Origin: Microbacteriaceae bacterium
GTDB taxonomy: Bacteria > Actinomycetota > Actinomycetes > Actinomycetales > Microbacteriaceae
NCBI GenBank assembly: GCA_027490915.1
Contig: JAIXXG010000082.1
Coordinates: 1 to 53,281, forward strand
Length of the DNA: 53,281 nucleotides
Direction of reading: 5' to 3'
The notes below the pieces were generated by a model. That model was not told the DNA's origin. It searched no databases and was given only the letters and a program-made list of their open reading frames with translations. Positions 1-7,990 of this stretch are shown here, in pieces. The position numbers and the translations under genes are program-made. Position 1 is the stretch's first letter; each line of letters opens with the position of its first letter.

Positions 1-510
1 GAGCGACTCCGCTCGCTCGGGCTCGACCCCGTGCTGCTCACCGGCGACAACGAAGGCGCGGCGGCGGCTGTCGCCGCGCAGCTCGGCATCGACGAGGTCT
101 ACGCGGCGGTGACGCCCGCGGGCAAGCTCGCGGTGATCCGCGAGCTGCAAGCCGCGGGGCACGTCGTCGCCATGGTCGGCGACGGCGTCAACGACGCGGC
201 GGCGCTCGCCGCGGCCGACCTCGGCATCGCGATGGGCGGCGGAACCGACGCCGCCATGGCGGCGAGCGACCTGACCGTCGTCAGCGGCGATCTGCTCGTC
301 GTCGTCGACGCCATCCGGCTCGCGCGCCGCACGTTGCGCACGATCATCGGCAACCTGTTCTGGGCGTTCGGCTACAACGTCGCGGCGATCCCCGTCGCGA
401 TGATGGGCCTGCTCAACCCGCTGCTCGCCGGGCTCGCGATGGCGTTCTCGAGCGTGTTCGTCGTGACCAACTCGCTGCGCCTGCGGTCGTTCCGCCCCGC
501 CGCTCGCTAG
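1..510 (+). CDS. Copper-type P1B ATPase, C-terminal fragment
   Basis: The frame is open from base 1, so the N-terminus (metal-binding domain, first membrane helices, phosphorylation site) lies outside the window. The visible 169 residues hold the end of the P/N domain: a TGDN motif, then [10 protein letters not shown], the Mg-binding hinge of P-type ATPases, then GTDAA. Two C-terminal membrane helices follow. They contain YN in one helix and MAFSS in the next, the residue pattern that marks Cu(+) exporters of the P1B-1 type. The role would be ATP-driven copper export across the cytoplasmic membrane. It converges with the oxidoreductase gene downstream: the stop codons share bases 507-510. The CPC motif cannot be seen, so the metal is inferred from the C-terminal helices only. 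Confidence 0.9.
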   Translation, partial: ERLRSLGLDPVLLTGDNEGAAAAVAAQLGIDEVYAAVTPAGKLAVIRELQAAGHVVAMVGDGVNDAAALAAADLGIAMGGGTDAAMAASDLTVVSGDLLVVVDAIRLARRTLRTIIGNLFWAFGYNVAAIPVAMMGLLNPLLAGLAMAFSSVFVVTNSLRLRSFRPAAR

Positions 511-2282
511 TCGCGAGCGGCGGCGGTGCGCACGCGGGGGAGTCCGAGCGGCACCGGCAGGCGCAGCTCGGCGGGCGCGCCGGCCGGCACCACGGGCGAC
601 CGCGGCGGCACGGGGGCGACCGGGGTGTAGGCGGCGCCGAGCGCGGGGCGGGCATCCTGCTCGCCGCGATTCGGCCAGAGCGCGAAGGCGCGCTCCGCCT
701 GCGCGGTGATGGTCAGCGAGGGGTTGACGCCGAGGTTCGCCGAGATCGCCGCGCCGTCGACCACGTGCAGGCCCTCGTGGCCGAAGACGCGGTGGTACGG
801 GTCAACGACCCCAGTCTCGGGGGCGTCGCCAATGGGGCAGCCGCCGAGGAAGTGCGCCGTCATCGGGATGTCGAAGACCTCGCTGATGCCCGACTGCCCG
901 AAGCCCTTCATGTGCGTGGCCATGCTCGCGTAGGCCTCGTTCGCCTGCGGGATGAACGTCGGGTTCGGCTCGCCGTGCCCCTGGCTCGACCGCAGCCGGA
1001 TGCGCCCGAAGACCGTGCGATGCGCGCGCACGGTGAGCGAGTTGTCGCGGTTCTGCATGACGAGGCCGACGATCGTGCGGCGGCTCCAGCTGCCGATGCC
1101 GAACACCATCGAGGCGACGCGCGCGGGGTGGCGCAGCAGCTGGCCGATCCACAGCAGCCAGCGCGGCGTGCGACCGCCGCCCGGAACCGCGAGCGTCGCG
1201 AGAAGGGCGAGCGCGTTCGAGCCGTGGCCGTAGCGGCAGGGCTCGACGTGCGTGTGCTCGTCGGGGTGGATCGACGAGGTGATGGCCACGCCGCGCGTGA
1301 AGTCGACCCCGCGGGAGTGGCGCAGGGCGGTGGATGCTCCGCCCAACGACTCGGAGTTCGTGCGGGTCAGCTCGCCCAGCCGGTCGGAGAGCCCGGGCAG
1401 GGCACCCTCGGCCTTCATGCGGTGCAGCAGCTGCTGGGTGCCCCACGCGCCCGCGGCGACGACCACCTGGTCGGCCGTCCAGACCCGCTCGGTGCGGCGG
1501 CCCTTGCCGGTGGCGCGGGTGGTCACCGTGTACCCGCCGGTGCCGCCGTCGGCGCTGCCCCGCGGTTCGAGGTGCGTCACGGTCGTGAGCGCGTGCACCT
1601 CGGCACCCGCGCGCTCGGCGAGGTGCAGGTAGTTCTTGACGAGCGTGTTCTTCGCGTTGTGCCGGCAGCCGGTCATGCACTCGCCGCACTCGAGGCACCC
1701 GCGTCGCGCTGGGCCGACGCCGCCGAAGTACGGGTCGGGGCTCTCGACGCCGGCCCCCGCACCGAAGTGCACGCCGACCGGAGTCAGATGGAACGAGTCG
1801 GGCACGCCCATGTCGGCGGCGACCTTCTGCATGATCTCGTCGGCGGGCGTGATCGAGGGGTTGAGCGTGACGCCGAGCATGCGCGAGGCCTGGTCGTAGT
1901 ACGCGTCGAGCTCGGCCTTCCAGTCGGTGATGTGCCCCCACTGGCGGTCGCGGAAGAACGCGTCGCTCGCCGGCCGGTACAGCGTGTTGGCGTAGACGAG
2001 CGAACCGCCGCCGACCCCCGCGCCGGCCAGGATCATGACGTCGCTCAGCAGGTGGATGCGCTGGATGCCGAACAGCCCGAGGGCGGGAGCCCAGAAGAAC
2101 TTCCGGAGGTTCCACGAGGTGCGGGCGAACTCGTCGTCCGCGAAGCGGCGACCCGCCTCGAGCACCGCGACCGAGTAGCCCTTCTCGACGAGGCGCAGGG
2201 CGGCCACCGAGCCGCCGAAGCCCGAGCCGATGACCACCACGTCGTAGTGGCGGTCGCCGGTGACCGCCGCCGGAGTCGGCAT
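507..2282 (-). CDS. FAD-dependent GMC oxidoreductase with a CxxCxxCxxxC cluster
   Basis: A 591-residue protein. Residues 14-24 form the FAD-binding Rossmann motif (GSGFGG) and the C-terminus carries the GMC signature ([20 protein letters not shown]). It resembles the cholesterol-oxidase-like branch of the GMC family, which oxidises alcohols. Residues 196, 199, 202 and 206 form CxxCxxCxxxC, which looks like a ligand set for an iron-sulfur cluster. Three consecutive ATG codons (2288, 2285, 2282) compete as start. A GAAAGGG ribosome site sits directly against the first, so the third, 6 bases away, is preferred. The first ATG overlaps the stop of the aldehyde dehydrogenase gene (ATGA), which implies translational coupling and successive oxidation of an alcohol to an aldehyde and an acid. 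The substrate is unknown. Confidence 0.88.
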   Translation of the reverse strand: MPTPAAVTGDRHYDVVVIGSGFGGSVAALRLVEKGYSVAVLEAGRRFADDEFARTSWNLRKFFWAPALGLFGIQRIHLLSDVMILAGAGVGGGSLVYANTLYRPASDAFFRDRQWGHITDWKAELDAYYDQASRMLGVTLNPSITPADEIMQKVAADMGVPDSFHLTPVGVHFGAGAGVESPDPYFGGVGPARRGCLECGECMTGCRHNAKNTLVKNYLHLAERAGAEVHALTTVTHLEPRGSADGGTGGYTVTTRATGKGRRTERVWTADQVVVAAGAWGTQQLLHRMKAEGALPGLSDRLGELTRTNSESLGGASTALRHSRGVDFTRGVAITSSIHPDEHTHVEPCRYGHGSNALALLATLAVPGGGRTPRWLLWIGQLLRHPARVASMVFGIGSWSRRTIVGLVMQNRDNSLTVRAHRTVFGRIRLRSSQGHGEPNPTFIPQANEAYASMATHMKGFGQSGISEVFDIPMTAHFLGGCPIGDAPETGVVDPYHRVFGHEGLHVVDGAAISANLGVNPSLTITAQAERAFALWPNRGEQDARPALGAAYTPVAPVPPRSPVVPAGAPAELRLPVPLGLPRVRTAAARD

Positions 2283-2284
2283 CA

Positions 2285-3982
2285 TCATCCCTTTCGGTAG
2301 CTGTCGATGGCGGCGGCGCCGATGGGGGCGGCGATCACCCACGAGTCGATGCCCGCGAACCGCGTGAGGCGCCGCGCGGTGACGTGCGCCGTGCGGTTGT
2401 CGACGAACCACAGCGGGGTGGGCGAGGGCTTCCAGACGCCCGAGCCGACGGTGCGCTCGACGTGCTCGGGGTCGAGCAGCAGCGCGTTGTGCACCACGCC
2501 GATGCCGCTGCCGACCTCGGCGAGCGTGTTGCCCGGGAAGGCGCCCCAGCTGCCGCCGGGCATGCCGAACACCGTGCCCGTCCAGGCGTTGATGCCGATC
2601 GTGCCGTAGTGCAGCTCGGCGACGGCGCGATCGAAGTGCTCGCCCAGCGCCTCGCGCGTGCGGGGGTGGATGTGGATGCCCGCGCCCAGGTGCCCGACCA
2701 GGCGATCATTGGCGAACCGAACGGCCGCGTCGAGGAACGCCTGGGGCTCGCGCGAACCCGGAAGCCGCACGACGCCGAGCACCGGGCCGAACGCCTCGAC
2801 CGTGAACAGGTGCTCGTCGGCCTTCTCGGGGTCGAGGTGGTCGACGAGGGTGCGCGGAGCCTCGGGGTCGCCGCCGAGCACGCTCGCCCCGGGGTGCACG
2901 GTGACGGTCGCGAGCTGGCGACTGGATGCGCCCGGGTAGTAGGCCGGCCGCTCGGGCGCCTCGGCGAGCCGCCGCTTGAGCGCCTCGACGAACTCGTCGG
3001 CGCGCTGCCACGCGGCCGGGATGACGACGATCTGCGTCGCCACGCAGTTGAAGCCGCTGTTGTGCAGGCGCTCGGTGGCGATCGCGCGTGCGATCTCGTC
3101 GACGTTCTCGCTCGTCCAGCCGTCCTCCGGCACCACGATCGACGGGCCGACGCCGCCGAGCTCGCTCGTGATCGGCTTCGTCAGCAGGGGCGTGCCGGCC
3201 TTCTTGCGCTTCGCGGCCTCGGCGTCGGTGCCCCAGACGATGGCGTCATGGCTGTGCTTGCTGCCGGTGATGTGCACCGCATCCACCGCGTCATGCGCGA
3301 TGAGGGCGGCGCCCAGCTCGTGGTCGCCCTCGGTGATGTGCACGACGCCCAGCTCGATGAGCGGGGCGAACGCGGTGCGCAGGGCATCGCCGATCGCGGC
3401 GTTGACGGGGTTGAGCTTGACGATCACGGCCGAGGCCTCGCCGTAGAGCGCGGTCAGCACATCGAGGGCGGGGATGCCCGTGATGTTGCCCGCACCGAGC
3501 ACGAGGGTCACGCGGGCCGGCCGGTTGGGGTCGCGCAGGGCGCGCGCGATGCCGCGGCGCGCCTGGTCGAGCGAGACGCCGGGCCGCAGCCACAACCGCG
3601 CCTCGTAGCCCTGCAGCACGATGTCTTTCGCGAGGTACGGGAAGACCTTGAGCGTCGTGCGGCCGCCCGGAGCCGTGCCGAGCTCGACCTCGTCGAGCGG
3701 CGAACGGCCCTTCTCGAGCAGTCCGAGCGTCTTCTCGATGGCGCTCGTGGCGCTGATGAGCGCGTACGGGCCGCTCGACCACTCCTCGCCCGCGGCGGGG
3801 CTGCGCGGGTCGATGCGCTTCACCGCGCACGCCGCCTCGACCCAGGCCGGAGCCGCCTCGAGAGCGGCGGCACGGATGGCGCGCAGCAGCGCGCGCCGCT
3901 CGGGCATCGTCATGCGCACCCAGTGCTCCGCCCCCGCGCGCAGGGTGCGGAGGGTGGGCTCGAGCTCGGCGATCGTGGCCAT
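2285..3982 (-). CDS. Aldehyde dehydrogenase family protein
   Basis: A 565-residue member of the NAD(P)-dependent aldehyde dehydrogenase superfamily, somewhat longer than the usual 480-500. The general-base Glu lies in ELGG (Glu274) and the nucleophile in the HNSGFNC segment (Cys313), replacing the more usual GQxC context. VIVKLNP near residue 186-192 corresponds to the cofactor-binding lysine region. The ATG at 3982 is preceded by GGAAGGA 8 bases upstream. The gene is first in a two-gene unit with the GMC oxidoreductase, whose start overlaps its stop. Together they could oxidise an alcohol to a carboxylate. The family assignment is firm, the substrate unknown. The unusual Cys context and extra length suggest a divergent subfamily. 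Confidence 0.9.
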   Translation of the reverse strand: MATIAELEPTLRTLRAGAEHWVRMTMPERRALLRAIRAAALEAAPAWVEAACAVKRIDPRSPAAGEEWSSGPYALISATSAIEKTLGLLEKGRSPLDEVELGTAPGGRTTLKVFPYLAKDIVLQGYEARLWLRPGVSLDQARRGIARALRDPNRPARVTLVLGAGNITGIPALDVLTALYGEASAVIVKLNPVNAAIGDALRTAFAPLIELGVVHITEGDHELGAALIAHDAVDAVHITGSKHSHDAIVWGTDAEAAKRKKAGTPLLTKPITSELGGVGPSIVVPEDGWTSENVDEIARAIATERLHNSGFNCVATQIVVIPAAWQRADEFVEALKRRLAEAPERPAYYPGASSRQLATVTVHPGASVLGGDPEAPRTLVDHLDPEKADEHLFTVEAFGPVLGVVRLPGSREPQAFLDAAVRFANDRLVGHLGAGIHIHPRTREALGEHFDRAVAELHYGTIGINAWTGTVFGMPGGSWGAFPGNTLAEVGSGIGVVHNALLLDPEHVERTVGSGVWKPSPTPLWFVDNRTAHVTARRLTRFAGIDSWVIAAPIGAAAIDSYRKG

Positions 3983-4030
3983 CTCAGGCGTCCTTCCACT
4001 GCCGCTCGTCAGCGAGGCGACAGCGATTCG

Positions 4031-4036
4031 ACCCTA
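4031..4036 (-). promoter_or_regulatory. Candidate -10 box of the aldehyde dehydrogenase/GMC unit
   Basis: TAGGGT on the minus strand lies in the 94-base gap upstream of the aldehyde dehydrogenase start and would give a leader of about 40 bases containing the GGAAGGA ribosome site. No convincing -35 box was seen. Confidence 0.35.
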
Positions 4037-4076
4037 CTCTCGGCGGCAGGATGCTCCCGCCCCCTTTGTGCGGGGG

Positions 4077-4736
4077 CTACAGGCCGAGCATCCCCCGCAG
4101 CGCGGCGACGTCGTCGGCGACCGCCACGGCGTGCGCGTGCTCGGCCTCATCGCCGTAGCCCCAGCGCACCGCGATGGTCGGGATGCGGTGGGCGGCCGCA
4201 CCCTCGACGTCGTGCACGCGGTCGCCGATCATGACGGGGCGCGAGAGGTCGGCATCCATCGCCCGCAGCCGAACGAGGGCCTCCGCGACGACGTCGGCCT
4301 TGGCGCTGCGCGTCTCGTCGGCGGAGGCGCCGGTGATGATCGTGAAGTGCTCGGCGATCGTGAAGTGCTCGAGCATGAGGGTCGCCGGCAGCTCGGGCTT
4401 GGAGGTCGCGAGGCTGAGAGGGATGCCCGCCGCGGCGATGTCGCGCACGAGCTCTCCCATGCCGGGGTAGAGCACGGCGTCGTAGGCGCCGCGGTCGAGG
4501 TAGCGCTCGCGGTAGATCTCGAGAGCCCGCATCCGCTCGTCGAGGCTCATGCCGGCGCGGTCGCGGAACGAGTCGAGGATCGGCGGGCCGACGTAACGGA
4601 GCAGCTCGTCGGCGTCGGGCACCGGATGGCCCATTGCCGCGAACGTGTAGGCCAGCGTGTCGGTGATGCCGGGCGCCGAGTCGGTGATCGTGCCGTCGAG
4701 GTCGAGCAGGATCGCGGTGTAGGGGAGGAATGTCAT
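4077..4736 (-). CDS. HAD-superfamily phosphatase, phosphoglycolate phosphatase-like
   Basis: A 219-residue HAD hydrolase of the Gph/PGMB type. Motif I is DLDGT with nucleophile Asp12 and acid/base Asp14. Motif II is the Thr in LATSK, motif III is the Lys of SAKADV, and motif IV is GDRVHD. A helical cap lies between motifs I and II (about residues 20-85), as in phosphoglycolate phosphatases. Predicted to dephosphorylate a small phosphorylated metabolite in the cytoplasm; which one cannot be read from sequence. The frame stays open far upstream only because of the GC-rich antisense of the next gene; the ATG at 4736 gives the family's normal length. It is divergent from the surface protein gene at 4896. 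Confidence 0.88.
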   Translation of the reverse strand: MTFLPYTAILLDLDGTITDSAPGITDTLAYTFAAMGHPVPDADELLRYVGPPILDSFRDRAGMSLDERMRALEIYRERYLDRGAYDAVLYPGMGELVRDIAAAGIPLSLATSKPELPATLMLEHFTIAEHFTIITGASADETRSAKADVVAEALVRLRAMDADLSRPVMIGDRVHDVEGAAAHRIPTIAVRWGYGDEAEHAHAVAVADDVAALRGMLGL

Positions 4737-4738
4737 GA

Positions 4739-4760
4739 GGCTCTGAGCGTATCCAGAGCC
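4739..4760. promoter_or_regulatory. Inverted repeat over the HAD gene -10 box
   Basis: GGCTCTG and CAGAGCC arms of 7 bp flank an 8-base centre that contains TACGCT on the minus strand (4746-4751), a -10-like hexamer 9 bases before the ATG of the HAD gene. The placement fits an operator, but no regulator is evident nearby. Confidence 0.35.
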
Positions 4761-4895
4761 GCATTGGCGCAAGGCGAACGCGGGGCCGCCCCCGTCAGGT
4801 GCGTCTGGTCGGCGACCCTGAGACCATGGCGCACCGCACCCCTTCTCGTTCGGCTGACCCGCGGTCACCGCGACTTCATCGAATCGGAGCCTCTC

Positions 4896-6269
4896 GTGTC
4901 TCTCGACCTCACGCGCGGGGCGGCCGTGACCGCCGTCTCGGCCGCATTGCTGATCTCGCTGGGCGCGCTGCCGGCATCGGCAGCCACCGTCGTCGCCACC
5001 ATCTCTGTCGGAGCCCTGCCGGTCGGAGTCGCCGTCTCGCCCGACGGCTCGCTCGTGTACGTGACGAACCTGAACAGCAACTCCGTTTCGGTCATCGACG
5101 CCGACACGCAGGCGGTGACGTCGACCATCTCCGTGGGTGCACGGCCGCATGGGGTGGCCTTCACTCCGGACGGGTCGACGGCCTTCGTCACGAATCTCGA
5201 CAGCAACACGGTGTCGGTGATCACCGTGGCTACCAGCACGGCCGGATCCTCCATCGCCGTCGGCCAATCGCCCCACGATGTCGCGGTGACCCCGGACGGC
5301 TCGACGGCGTATGTCACGAATCGCGCGAGCGACACCATCTCGGTGATCGATGTCGCAGCCGGCACGACAGGCACCCCGATCGCGGTCGGCGACCAGCCCT
5401 TCGGAGTCGCCGTGTCGCCGGATGGCGCGGAGGCGTTCGTGACCAATATCGGTGCCGACACCGTCTCGGTGATCGATACCGCCACGGCGTCGGTCGTGGC
5501 GACCATTCCGGTGGGTCCGGCTCCCCTCGGCGTCGCCTTCGCGCCCGATGGCGCCACGGCCTACGTCACCAACCATGGCAACAACACGGTCTCGGTCATC
5601 GACGTCGCCACCCGCACGACGACGAGCCCGATCACGGTCGGAAACAGCCCGTGGGAGGTCGCCGTGACCCCCGACGGCACCACGGCGTACGTCGTGAACC
5701 TCGGCCCGAGCACCGTCTCGGTCGTCGACCTCGCAGCCGGGGCAACCCGCGGCTCGGAGATCGCCGTGCAGTCGGGTGCACGAGCCATGGCGTTCTCGCC
5801 CGACGGCACCCTCGCCTGGGTCGCCAACCAGAACAGCGGCACCGTCTCGGTTGTCACCATCGAGACGCCTGCCGTGCTGGCCGACACCGACACCCTTCCG
5901 ACTCTCGTTGTGGACGCTCCCGTGACGTTCCGCGCCGCGGTGTCGTCCGGAACGCCTGGCGCCGATTTCGCCATCTCCGACGGTGCACTGCCGGCGGGAC
6001 TGAGTCTCGACACCGAGTCCGGCGTGATCTCGGGCACTCCGACGACCGCGGGTGACTTCGAGTTCACCCTCTCCGCCACCAACGTCGTCCAGACGGTGAC
6101 GGCGACCTACGTCGGCACCGTCGACGTGGCGCCCACCCCGGAACTCGCCGCGACGGGGAGCGCACCCTGGTCGCTCGCGATGGGCGCGGGCGCAGCGGGG
6201 ATCCTCCTCGGTGCGTTACTGCTCGCGCTCGGCGGGCGGGCTCGTCGCAGTTCCATCGGCAGAGCCTGA
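4896..6269 (+). CDS. Cell-wall-anchored seven-bladed YVTN beta-propeller protein
   Basis: A 457-residue secreted protein. The GTG start at 4896 has GGAG 6 bases upstream and opens a signal peptide ending at about residue 29 (ASA). Residues 36-324 hold seven successive repeats of about 41 residues with the pattern xVGxxPxxVAxxPDGxxAYVTNxxxxTVSVID, the number needed to close a seven-bladed YVTN propeller. Residues about 325-410 form a putative Ig-like domain of the He_PIG type (GLSLDTESGVISGTPT). The C-terminus is LAATG (417-421), a hydrophobic helix and an Arg-rich tail, i.e. a sortase signal of the LAxTG kind. It probably sits on the cell wall as a binding or scaffold protein. The ligand is unknown. 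Another anchored protein follows at 6407. Confidence 0.88.
   Translation: MSLDLTRGAAVTAVSAALLISLGALPASAATVVATISVGALPVGVAVSPDGSLVYVTNLNSNSVSVIDADTQAVTSTISVGARPHGVAFTPDGSTAFVTNLDSNTVSVITVATSTAGSSIAVGQSPHDVAVTPDGSTAYVTNRASDTISVIDVAAGTTGTPIAVGDQPFGVAVSPDGAEAFVTNIGADTVSVIDTATASVVATIPVGPAPLGVAFAPDGATAYVTNHGNNTVSVIDVATRTTTSPITVGNSPWEVAVTPDGTTAYVVNLGPSTVSVVDLAAGATRGSEIAVQSGARAMAFSPDGTLAWVANQNSGTVSVVTIETPAVLADTDTLPTLVVDAPVTFRAAVSSGTPGADFAISDGALPAGLSLDTESGVISGTPTTAGDFEFTLSATNVVQTVTATYVGTVDVAPTPELAATGSAPWSLAMGAGAAGILLGALLLALGGRARRSSIGRA
5001..5867 (+). repeat. Seven in-frame YVTN blade repeats
   Basis: Seven imperfect repeats of roughly 41 codons each, all with a PDG turn followed by a (Y/F/W)V(T/V/A)N strand. 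The first begins at ISVGALP and the seventh ends at VVTIET. The seventh is the most divergent (AWVAN). Confidence 0.85.
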
Positions 6270-6345
6270 TCGAGGCTCGACCGCTAAGGCTCGCGAGCGT
6301 ATTGACGCTTTGCGAACGCCCGCGGCGATCGGACATTAGTAGAAG

Positions 6346-6364
6346 CTGATTCATTTCTGATTCA
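6346..6364. repeat. CTGATTCA direct repeat upstream of a surface-protein gene
   Basis: CTGATTCA occurs at 6346-6353 and 6357-6364, an 11-base period, 43-61 bases before the start at 6407. One-helical-turn spacing would suit an activator or repressor site. The 137-base gap also holds TTGACG at 6302-6307 but no well-placed -10 box. Confidence 0.3.
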
Positions 6365-6406
6365 CTCGCGGAGTCCTCTGCCCTCGTCACCCGAAAGGAC
6401 ATCTCC

Positions 6407-7930
6407 GTGACGAACCCCTCCCGCCTGCTGCGGTCGCGGGCGACCGCGGCGCTCGCCGTCGTCGCCCTCGCAGCCACTGCGACCGGCGTGCTCGCGAGCG
6501 CAGCCTCGGCCAGCCACTTCCGCGCCAGCGGTCCTGACTTCTCGGTCTCCGGCGACACTGCCACCTGGGAGATCGTGACCGCCTGGGCCAGCAACGACCA
6601 CGACACCTTCGTCGGGCTCGGAAACACGACCGAGGTTCGTGCGATCTCGTCGTACGCTGACGCGCCCGGTTCAGGCGTCTCGACCGGCGTGACGCTCGAG
6701 GTGATCAGCGAGGTCGAGTCGGACGAGCCGCTCTACGCCCAGGTCGTCGAGACGTTCCAGGGCGACCTGTCGAGCCTTCCCGACGGGCTGTACGAGCTCT
6801 ACGTCGAGAACTGCTGCCGAGTGGATGACATCTCGAACAGCGCGGCAGAGGACTTCTCGCAGTGGGTGCGGTTCAGCAAGAGCGGCGGGGTCTACAGCGT
6901 CGCTCCGCGGCTCACCTCGCCGATCATCTACGCGCCCCTCGCGCTCGATGGCACGACGACGATGGTGTCGTACGCCGCGCCGGGCGCGACGACGTGGTCG
7001 GTGGTGTCGGATGCGAACGACCCGTACTACGGATCGAACGCACTCCCGTGCTCGACCTTCAGCGGCGGCGCTCTTGAGGTCGGGGCCGAGCACTGCGGTG
7101 TCGGAGAGGTCTGGACCGAGATCTACGTCGCCGGATCGTTCTGGGCCTTCAAGACGGAGATCGTCGATGCGGCCGGTCGCCAGAGCGTCGCGGAGACCCT
7201 GTTCCGTGTCGAGAGCATCCCCGCGCCGTACATCGACCGTCACGCCTGGATCAACGGTGGAGCGTCCGCCCAGATCTGGGCCTACGCCGAAGACGTCGTG
7301 GTCACCAGCTGGGCCGTGACCTGCACCAACATCGCCGATCCGACGGACATCCTCACCGGCACGGGCACCTCCATGCCGATCACCGTGAACGGCTTCACCG
7401 CGGCCGAGACGTACGACTGCATCGCTGCGGCGACCAACGGCGCGGGAACCGGTACGTCGGCGCCCGGCGACTACGGCGACATCACGGCGCCGGATCTCGC
7501 TCTCGCCCTCGACTTCGGCCCGGGAGACTTCTACGCCGGCAACGGCGCCCTCCTGCAGGGGTCGGGACTCGACCCCGAGAGCGCCTACACCCTCACCATG
7601 TACTCCGACCCGATCGAGCTGTACTCCGGCACGACCGACCCGAGCGGCTCGTTCTCGAACGAGGTCATCATCCCGGAGGAGGCGTGCATCCCGGGCGAGC
7701 ACGAGCTGCGGCTCGTCGGCTTCTCGCAGGATGCTGAGGTGAGCGCCTCGCAGTACGTCGAGATCGACGAGAACTGCTACGTGGTCGCGGTCAACGGGCA
7801 GCAGCTCGCGGCGACGGGTGCTTCGCCGGTCGCGGTCGGCGCGGGCCTGGTCGGTCTCGCCCTCGCCCTCGCGGGTGCGGCGCTGATGGCCCTGCGCGGC
7901 GCGCGTCGGGCATCCACGACGACCGCCTGA
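6407..7930 (+). CDS. Secreted LAxTG-anchored protein of unknown function
   Basis: A 507-residue protein with a GTG start 7 bases after GAAAGGA. A signal peptide (Arg-rich start, Ala-rich core, ending near ASAASA at about residue 35) is followed by a roughly 430-residue beta-rich extracellular region that I cannot assign to a family. It contains a few Cys residues (a CC pair in ENCCRV, then others towards the end) that may form disulfides. The C-terminus has LAATG at 467-471, a membrane helix and a basic tail, so it is probably anchored by a class E-type sortase. It lies just downstream of the propeller protein but has its own 137-base upstream region. A strong hairpin follows its stop. Confidence 0.8.
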   Translation: MTNPSRLLRSRATAALAVVALAATATGVLASAASASHFRASGPDFSVSGDTATWEIVTAWASNDHDTFVGLGNTTEVRAISSYADAPGSGVSTGVTLEVISEVESDEPLYAQVVETFQGDLSSLPDGLYELYVENCCRVDDISNSAAEDFSQWVRFSKSGGVYSVAPRLTSPIIYAPLALDGTTTMVSYAAPGATTWSVVSDANDPYYGSNALPCSTFSGGALEVGAEHCGVGEVWTEIYVAGSFWAFKTEIVDAAGRQSVAETLFRVESIPAPYIDRHAWINGGASAQIWAYAEDVVVTSWAVTCTNIADPTDILTGTGTSMPITVNGFTAAETYDCIAAATNGAGTGTSAPGDYGDITAPDLALALDFGPGDFYAGNGALLQGSGLDPESAYTLTMYSDPIELYSGTTDPSGSFSNEVIIPEEACIPGEHELRLVGFSQDAEVSASQYVEIDENCYVVAVNGQQLAATGASPVAVGAGLVGLALALAGAALMALRGARRASTTTA

Positions 7931-7940
7931 TCGAACCGCC

Positions 7941-7978
7941 ACGAACTGCCCCGGCTGGATGGAGCCGGGGCAGTTCGT
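7941..7978. terminator. Bidirectional hairpin terminator
   Basis: A perfect 16-bp stem (7941-7956 with 7963-7978) around a 6-base loop, placed between two convergent genes that end at 7930 and 7991. There is no long T-run, as is common in high-GC actinobacteria. Confidence 0.8.
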
Positions 7979-7990
7979 CTGTGCGGGCGC

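Noticed and set aside
765-2300. Long open frame on the plus strand opposite the GMC oxidoreductase
   Set aside because: Composition is Arg/Ala/Asp-rich with no recognisable domain, as expected of an antisense shadow in very GC-rich DNA. Similar long antisense frames occur opposite kdpB, the SDR/MFS genes, ktrB and the M13 peptidase.
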